Part shown: positions 35,375 through 46,499 of the stretch, piece by piece
Position numbering within the stretch: the first letter of the stretch is position 1
Layout: each line of letters opens with the position of its first letter
DNA from: Allomyces macrogynus ATCC 38327
Lineage: Eukaryota > Blastocladiomycota > Blastocladiomycetes > Blastocladiales > Blastocladiaceae
Direction of reading: 5' to 3'
NCBI GenBank assembly: GCA_000151295.1
Contig: GG745358.1
Span: 596,844-660,843, forward strand
Length of the DNA: 64,000 nucleotides
Notes under the pieces: model-generated
Database searches by the model: none
Told to the model about the DNA's origin: nothing
Seen by the model: the letters and a program-made list of their open reading frames with translations, nothing else
Translations under genes and position numbers: made by a program

Positions 35375-37671
35375 ATGGGCAACGGCCACTCGCGGTCAGC
35401 GCGGTCGCGCACCGCCTCTGCCGCCAATGACGCCAACGCTGATGACCTCCCACCGCCCGCACCTGCACCCGCCCGGAACGGCACGCTGCGGCACATGCGG
35501 TCGCTCTACACGTTACGCCGCTCCCGACGGCGCAACACGGCCGCCAGCGCACCCGCGATTGCCGGCGGCGATGTGGGCAGTACCAGTGCGCGCGAGAGCG
35601 GCGACTCGCGAGCGGGTCCCGCATGGGTCGCGACGGGTGTCGAGAATGCCGACCCGGAAATTGACCATACCGCGACGTTGCCGTACCCGCCGCCGCCAAT
35701 GCAGTATGGTGGCCCGCCGTTGCCGCCCCGCCGCGCCGCCGTTGCCCCCGCGANNNNNNNNNNNNNNNNNNNNNNNNNNNNNNNNNNNNNNNNNNNNNNN
35801 NNNNNNNNNNNNNNNNNNNNNNNNNNNNNNNNNNNNNNNNNNNNNNNNNNNNNNNNNNNNNNNNNNNNNNNNNNNNNNNNNNNNNNNNNNNNNNNNNNNN
35901 NNNNNNNNNNNNNNTTTTATGCGGGGTTGGAGGATGTGGATGAGGATGAGATTCAGGCGATTGCGGCTCGTCATGACCAAGGTGGGGATGACGACGAGGA
36001 GAAAGTGCAGGACATGGAGGTGGAGAAGGAGGAGGATAGTGCGGATGAGGTCAAGGCATGGATGGCCACGGTCGGTGGGGCCGTCGAGTGCCCAATCTGT
36101 TTCTTGGTGCGTTATTTCCCTTTTCAGAAGTGAGTGGAGGAGCCTGCGGTTGGGTGGAGGGAGCGAAAACTCACCCGTCTCGTTGCATTTAGTTCTATCC
36201 ATCGAACATCAACAAGTCGGTCTGCTGCGACCAGCCCATTTGCACCGAATGCTTTGTGCAAATCAAGCGACCCGACGCTGACCACCCGGCCGACTGCCCG
36301 TACTGCGTGCACCCCGGGTTCGCCGTCGTCTACGTGCCGCCAGCGCCAGCACTACACGACCCGACGCCGGACCCGACACCCGTACCGACCCGCACCGCGA
36401 CGCCCAGCCCAGAACCCGTCCCGCCACTCCCTTCCTTGCCGCCCATCGCGATCCCGACCGCGACCGACGCCCTCGCGGCATGGCCGCTCACGGCCGACGC
36501 GGACTCGGACAATTTGATGCTCGCACCCGGCCGTCTGACGGACTCGCCGCGCGCGACGCCGCTGTCAACGTCGGCACCCGCATCGGCGGCGCTGCATGCA
36601 GTAGATAGCGCGAGACATGCGTCGACACTGACGGTCACTGCGACCACGTACACGCGCGCGCCGCGGTCGCGCGCCGCATCCACCGCGGCCTTACCGGAAC
36701 CCGAGCCCGCCGCTGACGACGTGCCTGCCACGCTCGCCGCTGCCGCGGAACCCGCACCTACCACGGCCGCCTCGGCGCCCGTCTCGTCCGACGATATCCG
36801 CCCGGCCTACGTCGCACACCTGATCCACGAACAACAGCTCGCCGCATGGCGCGAAGAGCAGGATGCTCAGACCGCGCACTTACGGCGAATCCTGTACGCA
36901 CAAGCCGCTGCTGCCGCCGCTGCCGCGCAAGCCGCCGCGCAGGCGCACCACGATGTCGACGACGATTCCGACGACGACCGCCCCTTGCGCCGCGCCTACT
37001 CGGAACGCGCGCGTGCGGCGGCAAGGGACCAGCGGTACGTGCCACGTAGGCCGCAGGCGCCAATGCCAATGACCTGGGTGCCCGGGTCGGCGGAGATGCC
37101 GATGCCGCCGTTGGTGGATTTGGCGGGGGAGGGATTGCCGCCAATTGAAGGAAGGCATCGTCACAGGCATCATCGTGGGCATCGGCCGCATTTGCATCAT
37201 TCGGCGTCGGTCTCGCACGTGCCGGATTTGGAGGCGCTACTGGTGGCCGAAGCAGTGCGGGAGAGTTTGCGCGAGGTGGCGATGGGCGGTGGCGCCGCGG
37301 GACCGAGTGCTGTTGCGGTGCCGCCTGCCGCGGAGGCTGCCGCGAGGGTCCCGCCAGCGACGACGACGCAGGACGCGGACGACGACGTGCCGATTGCGAC
37401 GTTGCTCGCGACGACGCTTGGCCGTGCATCCGTTTCCGTGCCGACGGTCCCGCCAAGAGACGTGCAGCCGGAGGACGCGACATCACCGCCCGAGTCTGCT
37501 GTGCCGAACCCGGTCCCCACGGCGAACCAGCTGCGTGCCGCGCCAGTAGAGCGGCCGCGGCCCCTGTCGGTCGCGCATTCCGAGTCGGCACGGCCCAAGA
37601 GCGCGCACCTCGGCGACGATGATGTGCTGATGATGGACCGGATGGGCGGGGTCGCGCTGACCTCGGCGTGA
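35375..37671 (+). CDS. SIP5-like RING-type protein (interrupted by assembly gap)
   Basis: Exons 35375-36106 and 36193-37671 join through an 86-nt GT-AG intron placed inside the zinc-binding region. The start [12 protein letters not shown] has Gly2, fitting N-myristoylation as in SIP5-type proteins. The RING-like motif reads ECPICFL | [20 protein letters not shown], then FVQIKRP and CPYC, a pattern typical of fungal SIP5 and related proteins. N-terminal and C-terminal regions are long, Pro/Ala/Ser-rich and probably disordered, with an acidic stretch before the RING. The 161-N gap (35754-35914) lies in the N-terminal region; the frame is the same on both sides, but the true length is unknown. 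Yeast SIP5 is linked to SNF1 and glucose response; whether that holds here is inference. Confidence 0.85.
35754..35914. other. Assembly gap of 161 N
   Basis: Lies inside the SIP5-like gene, within the Pro/Ala-rich N-terminal segment. Confidence 0.97.
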
Positions 37672-38087
37672 TCTTGAAGGAGCTGGTGGGGCCCAGTTTT
37701 GCTTGGCTTGTGGGCCGTTTTGTCGAGTCCTTTTTTTGTGTGTGCCGACGGTTGACGTGAACGAGTAAATCAATACAAATCATGTCTATAGCACGAGCCT
37801 GACCTAAGGCGTACCGGTGCCGATCATTTTTTTTTGCTTTATCAAAGAAATGATTATCTTCCCGGACGAACCGCTGCCGTCGACCTCGCCGTTCTCGCTC
37901 CTGTGCGCCGCGACGACGTGCGAAACTTGCTGCATTCTCGCCGGCCGACGCGCTCCACCGTGTTCGGCTGCGCTGGCGCCGTCGTGCTGACCGACTCCTG
38001 CGCCCACCCATCCATCCTGGACGAACCGACCGACCAACCTGCACGCTCGTGTCGCTCCGATCCCTTGCCCCTCTTCTCTACACCCCA
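37672..38087. other. Intergenic region before the AT-hook/HMG gene
   Basis: 416 nt, less GC-rich near 37730-37850. It would hold the 3' end of the SIP5-like gene and the promoter of the next one; no coding sequence seen. Confidence 0.5.
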
Positions 38088-40577
38088 ATGTATCCCTACT
38101 CATCCACGGCCGCGCCCGGCGCTCCCGCCGCCCCCACCACCGGCGCACCGCCCATTGCCGTCACCGCTGCCGCCGCGCGCTTCCCGCTCGCGCTCCCACC
38201 GCACCTTGCACACCACTACTACTCGGCCTACGGCGTACCGTCGGATCGCGCGAGTTCCGCACCTCTCCCGCAGCCGCCAAACGCCGCGCACGCACTGGCA
38301 CCGCTTTTTCCGGCGCGGTGGTACGTCTCGCGGTTCTCGGTCGCGCAGTACGCGGCTCAATACGCTGCGCTGCATGCACCGACGTTGGCGTCAGCGTCCC
38401 CTTCGGCGTCAGCGTCCGCTTTGGCGTCGTACCCGCCGGCCGCCGCAGCATCGGCTGCAGTAGCGGCTGCACGCGATGCCGGTGCGCGTGTGCCGGCGAG
38501 CGCGTGCGAGTTCCGCGGTGGGCAGAGCGCGGTACCGGCGAGCGCGTACGAACTTCGAGGGGGCCAGACCGCGGTGCCAGCGAGCGCCTACACGCTCCGC
38601 GGCAGCTGCAAGGCCGTGCCTCCGGTCCGTGTTGCCGAGCCGAGCGCGACCGCGCCGCGTGCCGCGCCGCCAACAAGTACGGCCGCGTTCCGCAGCGCCC
38701 AAGGCCATGACACGGCTCCCGCGAGCGCCTACCAGCTCCGCGGCAACCAGACTGTGCCGGCTGCCCGCGTCTCCGAATCTCGACGTAACGGCGCCGTGCC
38801 GCCCGCGAATGTCGACGCTTCACGCCGCAGCCAATGTCATGACGCGATTTCCGCCAGCGCCTACGAGCTGCTCGGCAGTGTCGCCGCCGCCGCGCCGTCA
38901 CTCTTGACCACCTCCTCCACCCTCCCACCCGCGTCCCCCACATCGACCTACTTCCACCACTGCCCGACGACGCCGGCAAACCCGTCCCTGCATCACCGGA
39001 CCACGTCGGCCGTGCTGCCGCCACACGTGCCCGGCTCAATCGCTGCGCCCGTCACGACTGTCGAGGCACCGGCACCACTACCACCTCGGCGCGGACGCGG
39101 TCGGCCGCGGAAGTATCCGGAAGCGCCGTCCGTGCCGCCCGCAAATCTGGAGGTACCAGCACCGCCACGGCGCGGACCTGGCCGGCCACGAAAGTATCTG
39201 CCAGCGCCGGTGCCGCCCGTGGCGCCCACGAGTTCGAGATCGGCGGCACCGGAACCGCCGCGGCGAGGGCCCGGCCGGCCTCGGAAAACGCCCGTCGCAC
39301 CGACGAGTGCGCGTGCGGATTCGGGGTTTGTGGTTGACGCGACTCCGCCGGCACCGGCGCGCAACGACGCGGCAGTGGAGGCGGCATTGATCACGTCGGC
39401 GCCGATTGCAGGTCCACATGGCGTGACGACTGTGCCCATCGCCGTACCCAACCCGATCGGGTCGGCTACCGCGGGAGCGCCGACCGGCACGACTACTGCC
39501 CTGCTCCCGCTCGTGCCCGAGCCCGATCACGAGCCCGATCTGGTGGACGCGGTCGAGCCACCCGCACCGGTGCCGGCACCGCGCGTCTTGGCGCTCGCCG
39601 CGCTCGACGCCCTCGCAACGGCCAGTTTCATGAACCTGGCGCCCGCTTACGTCGGCCCCCTGGTCCCTTCACCACACGTTCCAGCTCCCGCTCCCATCAC
39701 CAGCGCCACCGACGCGCCATCACCACCCACCACCTCCACCTCCCGCCCCGGCCGGTACCCCCGCCTGCCGCCCGACCCGCACGCGCTGCCCAAAAAACCG
39801 ACGCGTCCGCGGACCGCCTACATGTACTACTGCCAAGCCGAGCGCGCGCGCGTCACGGCCGCGCTCGAGCGCGACATGTACAGTGTCCCGCAACGGCCCG
39901 TGTTTGCCGCGGTGACACGCGCGCTGGGTGAAGCCTATCGCGAACTCGGGTTTGTCGAGCGGCACCCATACGAGATGCAGGCGGAGGCGGATAAACGGCG
40001 GTATATGGCGGAGATGGACACGTGGTTGGAGGAGGCGCGGAAGCGGCGCGGGGAGGAGGGGGTGAGGGAAGCCATGGAGAAACCGCCGCCCAAGACGAGG
40101 AAGCGGAGGGAGACGGGTGTGAGTGCGACCGGGTCGGCGAGGGTGCCGCTGATGGCGCCAAGTGCGGGGTTGCCAACGGTGCACGAGGTGCCGAGGCCGC
40201 CGGCGCGGGTGCGGCCGCCGTTGCCGCCGCTGCGCCGCGTGTACGATGAGATCGAGAGTGAGACCTACGAGAGTGACGAGAGAGATGACGAGAGCGACGA
40301 GAGCGAGAGTGAAGCGAAATCCGACGAGGAGGAGATGCCTCCGCCGCCGCTGCCCGTCAAGCGCGATCGCGGCCGTCCGCGCAAGAACCCGCCGTCGACG
40401 ACGATGAGGGCTGGTCCGCCCATCACGCGTCGCACGCGCAAGAAGCGGCGTTTGTTGGCCTATAACGTCTACTTTTCGACGGTGCGGCCGGGCATGCGCG
40501 AGTCTCTCCCCGCACGCGCCCGCCAAGGAGATTCACCGCATGATTGGGCTCAAGTGAATTCACCTGCCGAACGCTGA
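38088..40577 (+). CDS. AT-hook and HMG-box chromatin protein (3' end disrupted)
   Basis: Start ATG at 38088 (MYPYSSTAAPGAPAAP). The first 300 residues carry imperfect repeats of PASAYELRG type (about 38490-38870). Three AT-hooks follow (GRGRPRK near 39088, GPGRPRK near 39170 and 39261) and a fourth (RDRGRPRK near 40360). One HMG box is complete (KPTRPRTAYMYYCQAERARV, RALGEAYRELGFVERHPYEM, about 39790-40060), then an acidic stretch. A second HMG box begins at RTRKKRRLLAYNVYFSTVRP, but its frame is lost near 40505. The expected continuation APAKEIHRMIGLK is found one frame over, and ERFEELAIERHETAMRAAAG in yet another. The ORF as read stops at 40577. AT-hooks and HMG boxes bind the minor groove of AT-rich DNA in the nucleus, so an architectural chromatin role is likely. 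Confidence 0.75.
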   Translation: MYPYSSTAAPGAPAAPTTGAPPIAVTAAAARFPLALPPHLAHHYYSAYGVPSDRASSAPLPQPPNAAHALAPLFPARWYVSRFSVAQYAAQYAALHAPTLASASPSASASALASYPPAAAASAAVAAARDAGARVPASACEFRGGQSAVPASAYELRGGQTAVPASAYTLRGSCKAVPPVRVAEPSATAPRAAPPTSTAAFRSAQGHDTAPASAYQLRGNQTVPAARVSESRRNGAVPPANVDASRRSQCHDAISASAYELLGSVAAAAPSLLTTSSTLPPASPTSTYFHHCPTTPANPSLHHRTTSAVLPPHVPGSIAAPVTTVEAPAPLPPRRGRGRPRKYPEAPSVPPANLEVPAPPRRGPGRPRKYLPAPVPPVAPTSSRSAAPEPPRRGPGRPRKTPVAPTSARADSGFVVDATPPAPARNDAAVEAALITSAPIAGPHGVTTVPIAVPNPIGSATAGAPTGTTTALLPLVPEPDHEPDLVDAVEPPAPVPAPRVLALAALDALATASFMNLAPAYVGPLVPSPHVPAPAPITSATDAPSPPTTSTSRPGRYPRLPPDPHALPKKPTRPRTAYMYYCQAERARVTAALERDMYSVPQRPVFAAVTRALGEAYRELGFVERHPYEMQAEADKRRYMAEMDTWLEEARKRRGEEGVREAMEKPPPKTRKRRETGVSATGSARVPLMAPSAGLPTVHEVPRPPARVRPPLPPLRRVYDEIESETYESDERDDESDESESEAKSDEEEMPPPPLPVKRDRGRPRKNPPSTTMRAGPPITRRTRKKRRLLAYNVYFSTVRPGMRESLPARARQGDSPHDWAQVNSPAER

Positions 40578-42329
40578 GCGGAGCGGTTCGAGGAACTCGC
40601 GATTGAGCGTCACGAGACCGCGATGCGCGCAGCCGCGGGCGGTGCTGACGAGGACAACGAAGGGCTCGACGGAATCCCGGTGTCGCCGGCGCGCGGAGGC
40701 CGTGCCTCTGCTCGGAGCTTGGCCATAACATGGCCGGAGTCGATCATTCCTACCACCACCTGTTGATCGACAACCAGTGTGCCGGGAGCCACCTCCAACT
40801 CGCCGTCTAGCCGTCCGTCGGGCCCGGAACCGAGACGGGTCTGCGCACGATGACCAGCCGCGGTTACAATAAGCGGCAGACGATCAACGTGCCGCCCGTC
40901 TACAAGCGCACGACGCGCGCGAATTCGTTGCTCGGGTCCGGTTTGCACCATGCTGCCACGACGCACGCAACCACGTCCGTGCCGATATCGACCGCCACGT
41001 GTGCGTGTGCCGCGCCGCATCCCGCTGCGTGGGCGTACACGCGCAATGACCGCGGTGCGGACTTGCCGACGCCGTTTGATGCAGGCAAGAAGGGGGTGCT
41101 CACACCGTGGGCTCCCGTCGGGCGCCCGCCCGTGCTGCATGGCGTGCCGGTGTGGCAAACGCCGATGCTCGCTGCGGAAGCGGGTGGGGCCGAGTGGGAT
41201 GCGGGCGTCGGGCGTCGGGCTCGGTTCGACGGCGTTGACGCATTTGCCGGCGGAGGCCGGAGTCACGCATCCGCCGGCGTATGGGATCGTCATGGACCAG
41301 GACGACGACAAGTACGTGTACCCGGACGAGTTTGGGTTCGACGTGCCGCTCGCGCTCGGTGGGACCGAGATTGAGATACTCGCGTCGCCCACGCACGCCG
41401 CGGCTGGCACCGGCTTCACTATGCCTGTGGACATCGAGTCGCCCGGGTCGTTCCTGCGTCACATGGCGCTCGACGCGCCGCCCCCGCCCTCACCGCCGCC
41501 GGCGCTCCACTCGATGCCGATTCCCCCGCCCTTCTCGTTTGCCGCGCACGTGCGCATGGTATCGGACGTGAGCGTAGCGATGAGCGACATGTCGAGCACC
41601 GCGTCGCCGTTTGAAATGCACTCGCGCATGGCATCGGCCACGAGCGACGTGTCGATGCGGTCGCGCACGGCGTCGGTCGTGAGCGACGCGTCGACCTCGC
41701 GCTCGGCGTCGCCGATTGCCGATGTGCCCGCGGGACTGCGGTGCGATTCGCCGCTCGCGCTCGCGTGGGCGGCCGAGGGCGAGAATGCCGTGGCGATGGC
41801 ACTTGGGGACACGGACGCAACGGCGGCGGCCGCGTCGGGGATTGCGAAGGCGGTTTTGGATGTTTTGGATGCGTGCGATTGGGCACGGAGTAAACCGGAC
41901 GCGCGGGGTGCAGATGATGTCGAATCCGACGAGGAGTTAGACTCGGAGTCGGGCGCGGAGTCGGACGCAGAGTCAGACAACGAAAATGACCACGAGGACG
42001 AGCATGACGACGACCAAAACGGTGACGAGGACGACAACCAGGGCGAGGACGGCGACGACCGGGATGGCGACCAAGTCGACGGCGAGAACGACATCGAGAA
42101 TGCGCGGTCCGCCGCCGCCGCCGTCCCGCCACCGCGCCAGGTCCAGTTTGCCGTGTCGCCAGCGCCGTCGCTGACGCGCACGCCGCTCCTCGAGACCAAC
42201 GACGCGCCATTCTCGTGGCCGGAATCGCGTCCCGCTGTCGCGCCCGAGGCAGCCGGCGCCATGAGCGCGGTCGTGCGCAAGGCGATGGCGGACCGGTGTG
42301 CGTACAAGGTCGCGGCTGGCGCGAATTGA
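40578..42329 (+). pseudogene. Frame-broken continuation of the AT-hook/HMG gene, or a second damaged gene
   Basis: Protein-like stretches continue downstream in changing frames. They are ERFEELAIERHETAMRAAAG to about 40755, MAGVDHSYHHLLIDNQCAGS ending in a TAG (40807-40809), and TSRGYNKRQTINVPPVYKRT from 40850 to about 41210. After a short tandem duplication of GGGCGTC (about 41204-41220) a final long frame runs to 42329 (PPAYGIVMDQDDDKYVYPDE, repeated Ser/Met motifs, a strongly acidic Asp/Glu tract near 41915-42100). No splice sites explain the changes. Either this is one gene broken by several indels, or two neighbouring genes with poor sequence between them. No domain was recognised in the last part. 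Confidence 0.45.
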
Positions 42330-43216
42330 GGGTGCGGAAGGAATGGAGGGGACTGACGGGACTGACATGACCGCACATGCGCGATGCCCAACGGCGTTGG
42401 CGCGGCGGAGGTGAACGGACTCGATTCGGATCAGGGTGGAGAGTATAGTCGTGGAGGAGGATGATTGCACAGTATGATATCTCGCATGTCTACGAAATGA
42501 AATCCGGTTTGGTTTGTGGAGATGGTTCGTGCTGATTGTGCCAAGAAGTGCTGGTGCCGACTAAACTCTGCTTCGGCCGACCAACCAACCAAACGACCGA
42601 CCCGCCGGCTCGGAGCGTGGAGCGAGACCAAGCGAGAGACGCTCTGCAGTGCTGCGGACGCCTCGAAACCAATCACGGCCAACATGTCCTCTCCACCTGG
42701 TTCTTCCGCAGCACGGCATGGCAGGGCACGACGCAACCGTACGTACGTCCGCTGCGACCACGGGCCAACTTTGTGCGAGTTTGTCTTCCCCCCGTTCTCG
42801 TTCCGTCCGTGTTGTATGGACGGCCGGCCGGCCGGGTAAACATCCTCTCGTCACACATGCTTCACTGATGCCGGGTCGCAGCCTACCGACGCCGCGCTGC
42901 GGACCGCTTCTCACACGTCAAGCTTGCTGCTCAGCAGTCGCGCACGCGACATGCGCCTCGCTCTCACTTGACTCGATGCTGCGCCGGTGCCAGAATCGGT
43001 TTGCTTGGACGTGACGGCGCTCTGCACACGTCCAGGCGCGCGTCGCGTCGGATCGGCGGACCGCGCACGACCACCGGCGCGCGGTCATTTGGCCGTAGCG
43101 AGTTGGTACATCTGCCGGCGTGAGTATAAAAGCGCGCGTCGTTCCGCCCCGACCCGGCCTTTGTCAACCAAGACATCAAACCAAGCTACCAAGCAACCCA
43201 TACCATCACCATCAAG
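42330..43216. promoter_or_regulatory. Intergenic region upstream of small secreted protein
   Basis: About 890 nt without a recognised gene; a TATA box lies at 43125-43131 and an A/C-rich leader (43160-43210) precedes the next start codon. Confidence 0.5.
43125..43131 (+). promoter_or_regulatory. TATA box of small secreted protein gene
   Basis: TATAAAA followed by GCGCGCG, 92 nt before the ATG; the same core as the OYE1 promoter. Confidence 0.7.
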
Positions 43217-43651
43217 ATGCTCACCGTCCAGCACGCCCTCGTCCTCGCGCTCGTCGCGGTCCTCGCTATCGCCGCCGCGTCGGCCACGCCTGTCCCGAAC
43301 GGCCAGAATCCCGGCCCGTTCCCGCCCAACGACCCGCTCGTCACCATGTACTGGGCCTCGGCGCCTGCCGGCCCGACGACGGTCCAAGTGTTTGGCGACT
43401 ACCAGTCGGTGATCAAGGAGTGTCGCGGTCTCGAGGGCCGTACCGACGGGTTCGTCTACCTGCAGACGCAGCCGCCCTACGCGAACGACGGGCGCGATGC
43501 GTGGAAGGTCCGGCTCTACCGCGACTGGGGCTGCACGGGCGCGCCGGTCGCCGAGATTTCGACGTACCACGGCAAGGGCACGGCCTACCCGGACCCGGCC
43601 AACCCCAAGGTCCCGCTCGTCGTCAAGTCGATTAAGTTTGTGCCGGCGTAA
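43217..43651 (+). CDS. Small secreted protein, 144 residues
   Basis: A single-exon gene with a clear signal peptide (MLTVQHALVLALVAVLAIAA, then ASATPVPNG). The mature part is about 120 residues and has only two cysteines (ECRGLEG and WGCTGAP), which could form one disulphide. It is rich in Pro, Gly, Tyr and Asp and has alternating hydrophobic stretches suggesting a small beta domain (TTVQVFGDYQSVIKECRG, DAWKVRLYRDWGCTGAPVAE). The ATG follows a strong TATA box and an A/C-rich leader, and codon use is strongly biased to C/G endings, as expected of a highly expressed gene. I recognise no family. Placement between two long gene-poor stretches gives no functional hint. Confidence 0.8.
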   Translation: MLTVQHALVLALVAVLAIAAASATPVPNGQNPGPFPPNDPLVTMYWASAPAGPTTVQVFGDYQSVIKECRGLEGRTDGFVYLQTQPPYANDGRDAWKVRLYRDWGCTGAPVAEISTYHGKGTAYPDPANPKVPLVVKSIKFVPA

Positions 43652-46499
43652 AGCTGTGGGCGTCGTTTGTCGTAGGAGGCGAGCCGCGGTCGGTCGTGTT
43701 ATGAGTGCATCGCGCGCTGAGCGTGATCGCTGGCGCGGTCGATTTGCTGTTCGTTCCACCAAGTTCATACCACCACGGCTGCGACCGAGCGTGCTCGCGC
43801 TTGCATTCGCGGCCAGCCGGGTTTCTGCTATTGTTGTCGCTGTTTGTTGGAAAGCCGAACCAAGTTTTGAACGTGTAAATAAGAAGCGAGTTTTGTCCAC
43901 GATCATCTCGTGTTTGCTCAGCACTGGTAATTAGTTCTACCCATGCATTCTGCGTCATGAAGATGTGAGGATATGGCGGCCGCTCGCCAAGGATTGATGG
44001 GACGCACGGACAGGCTGCAGGGTGGAGAAGCTTCGAATCACATTGAGGGCTCATTGTGAAGTCCTTGGGTGGCGGACGGCTGGTAGTCGGCGATTGGTGA
44101 AGGACGCGGAGGTGATGAGCAGCTTGACGAACAGAACAACACAGCATACATGACCGCAACCAGCTGGACGCACCGCTGAACCGATGTGACAGCAAATTCT
44201 CTCGATGGTTGACACACCAGCTCTGTGCTGATTCGCGGGTTCGGCATCAACGCCGCAACGATAAAATGCTCTTTAGTCTGGTAGGCATGGAATGACGATT
44301 GATCGACACACACAATAACTAGCACACACACACACCACGAGAGTATCCTAGCCCCTTTCTGTCATTTTCAAGCTGCAGACCTGGTAGCTCGACGCCGACC
44401 TTCGTCGGCCGTGGGCGTTGTTCAGATTTTCGACTCGCTCGAGGGTCGCAGAGGCCTTCCGCTTGCGGATGCGGCCGACGTTTCGAGTTGGTGTTGGGGA
44501 AGACGGAGAACTCGGAGAACTGCACACCTGAGCTGCGCTCTGACTGCCCTTTGTTGTCTTGCTCTGACATGGTTCAGCGAGGCATGAGCGCCACGGCCGG
44601 CCGCGTGCACGACGATGGGCGTGTGGAGACCAGTTCCCCTGGTGGAGACGCGTTGGTCGCGTCGCGAGACAGGCGACCGGATCACACGTGCACCACGCGG
44701 CCAGCACGCCGACGCCGCAACGCGGGCCGGACGAGCCGACGACCGTGTGTGACCGGATCGACCGCGACCAGCCGCACGACGGCCGTGTCGCACCACGGTC
44801 ATGCCCGGTCGTGCTGACCCTCGACCGCAACCGCCGCTCCCTCGGCACGCGGCACACGCTCATGGTTGCGGCATTTGTCGACCGTCGACTGCACGCGTGC
44901 CAGCCAGCTCAGAGAGTCCGACCGGCCCTCGACCCCACCACCGCACCGCCAACGAGATGCGGACGCCGACGACGTGGCACGCGACGTGGATGCTGGCGGA
45001 GCTTCAGCGGCGCAGCCCTGGCATCGCCCGACCAGTCGGGCCCTGCCCTCTTTCCTCCGACCACATGCTGCAATCGCATGCTGCAATCGCATGCCGCAAT
45101 CCTGCGCCGCGACTCATCGCTGCACGACCGACGTGGTGCACGACGGGCCTGGAACCGTTCTCGCGTCGGTTCGATGATCAGATTCCACGAGTCCCTCGGG
45201 GTCTTGGCAGAAAAGTGGACCCACGCGCCAGTTCATCGACTCTGCAGGATGTGTTTAGCTCGCGGCCGGCGTGTGTACTCCGCACAGGCATGGGCCGCTG
45301 AGCTGGCCGTACGCCGCGCCGTGGCACGCAGCACACCACTTGGCGTCCAGTTCTCTTGACTGAGGGGACCGTTGCGGCCATGGACGGCTGGGCGGCGTCC
45401 GTGACACCATCGTTGCTGATCGTCTTGGCTTACGCTTCCGCGCAGCCGCAGGCACCGGCGCCCGCTCCACCTTCGACGATGGACGACGCGATATTCGACG
45501 GTGGGGCCGTGCGAGAGTCTCGTACGCCGCGGTGCACCTCACCCGATGGCCGGCCGAGGTTTAACTCCTGGGCAACGGTACAACCGCACCGGTGATCTCT
45601 TCACGACGTGCACCACGGCCGGCACGATGGTGACGCCGGGGCGGTCGGCTCTCCATGGTGTTCTCGGCCGTGACAACGTGGTCCCTGCCCGGGACGTTGC
45701 ACTGCGGCATCGTCGGCGCGTTGGCGGCGGCGGCGTGGCAACAGAAACAATCGAGTGGCGTGCGCGGCATGCCGTGGCGTTGAACGTCACGGCCAATTTG
45801 CGGCGCACGATGAAGAGATTCTCACTGGGTTTTTGTGGCCGTCATTTGGCCTCGCTTTTGGCGCGTGGATGCGCTGTACTGGTTTGACGCTGGCCCAAGT
45901 TACCGTAAATACGTGGCCACCAACAGCCGCACCACCACGCCGAGCAACCAACCACGAAACGCTCTCTCCTCCACCATTCCAACGACTCCAACCGAATCCG
46001 GCTTGTTGTGCCGACGACGACAACGCGGCCCAGCACCACGACCGACCGACCAACCAGCGCGCGCATCGCCCGGGCCCCCTCTTGCACTCGATACCCGCCC
46101 CCGCCGCGCTGCCGATCGACCGGCCTTGCGTGTCCGCCCCCAGCTCGCCTACGGCATTGTCCGACTTCTTGCTCTCGAGTCGGTCACACCGCGCCGCCGA
46201 ATCCATCCTCGTCGGCGCCGCGCCTGGTCGCGTGCCGCATTTTGTGTGTCCGCCTCGCGCGCGAACGCCGAACGTCGCGCATCTCGCGCCGCTGGACCCA
46301 GTGCGCGCACCGCCCCTGCCCCGCCAGCCGACCCACCTCCCCCAGCTGTCCGCGCGCCAGGCACGCCCGGCTGGCCAACGCTTGCCCGGGCCTACAATAG
46401 GCGGCCGCTGCCTCCACCTCCAACAGCGGTCCTCTCCTCTCTCACCCTTCCGGCCGCTCCACGCAACCCTCGCCCGCCCAACTCAACACGATCACCATC
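43652..46499. other. Gene-poor region upstream of the kinesin gene
   Basis: About 2.85 kb. It includes a CA microsatellite near 44310-44335, a 13-bp tandem repeat (45065-45103), and a pyrimidine-rich stretch with many CCAACC/CCACC motifs near 45900-46500 leading to the kinesin start. Open frames on both strands lack ATG context, domains or splice-supported continuation. One minus-strand ATG frame near 44319-44570 is protein-like but unsupported. Confidence 0.45.
45065..45103. repeat. 13-bp tandem repeat, three units
   Basis: Unit ATGCTGCAATCGC repeated twice exactly and once with changes. Confidence 0.8.

Noticed and set aside
44319..44570. Small minus-strand gene (83 residues)
   Set aside because: It has an ATG and mixed composition but no signal, domain or splice partner; not enough to call.
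45065..45103. CRISPR-like array
   Set aside because: Only three adjacent 13-bp units without spacers, in a eukaryotic genome; an ordinary tandem repeat.
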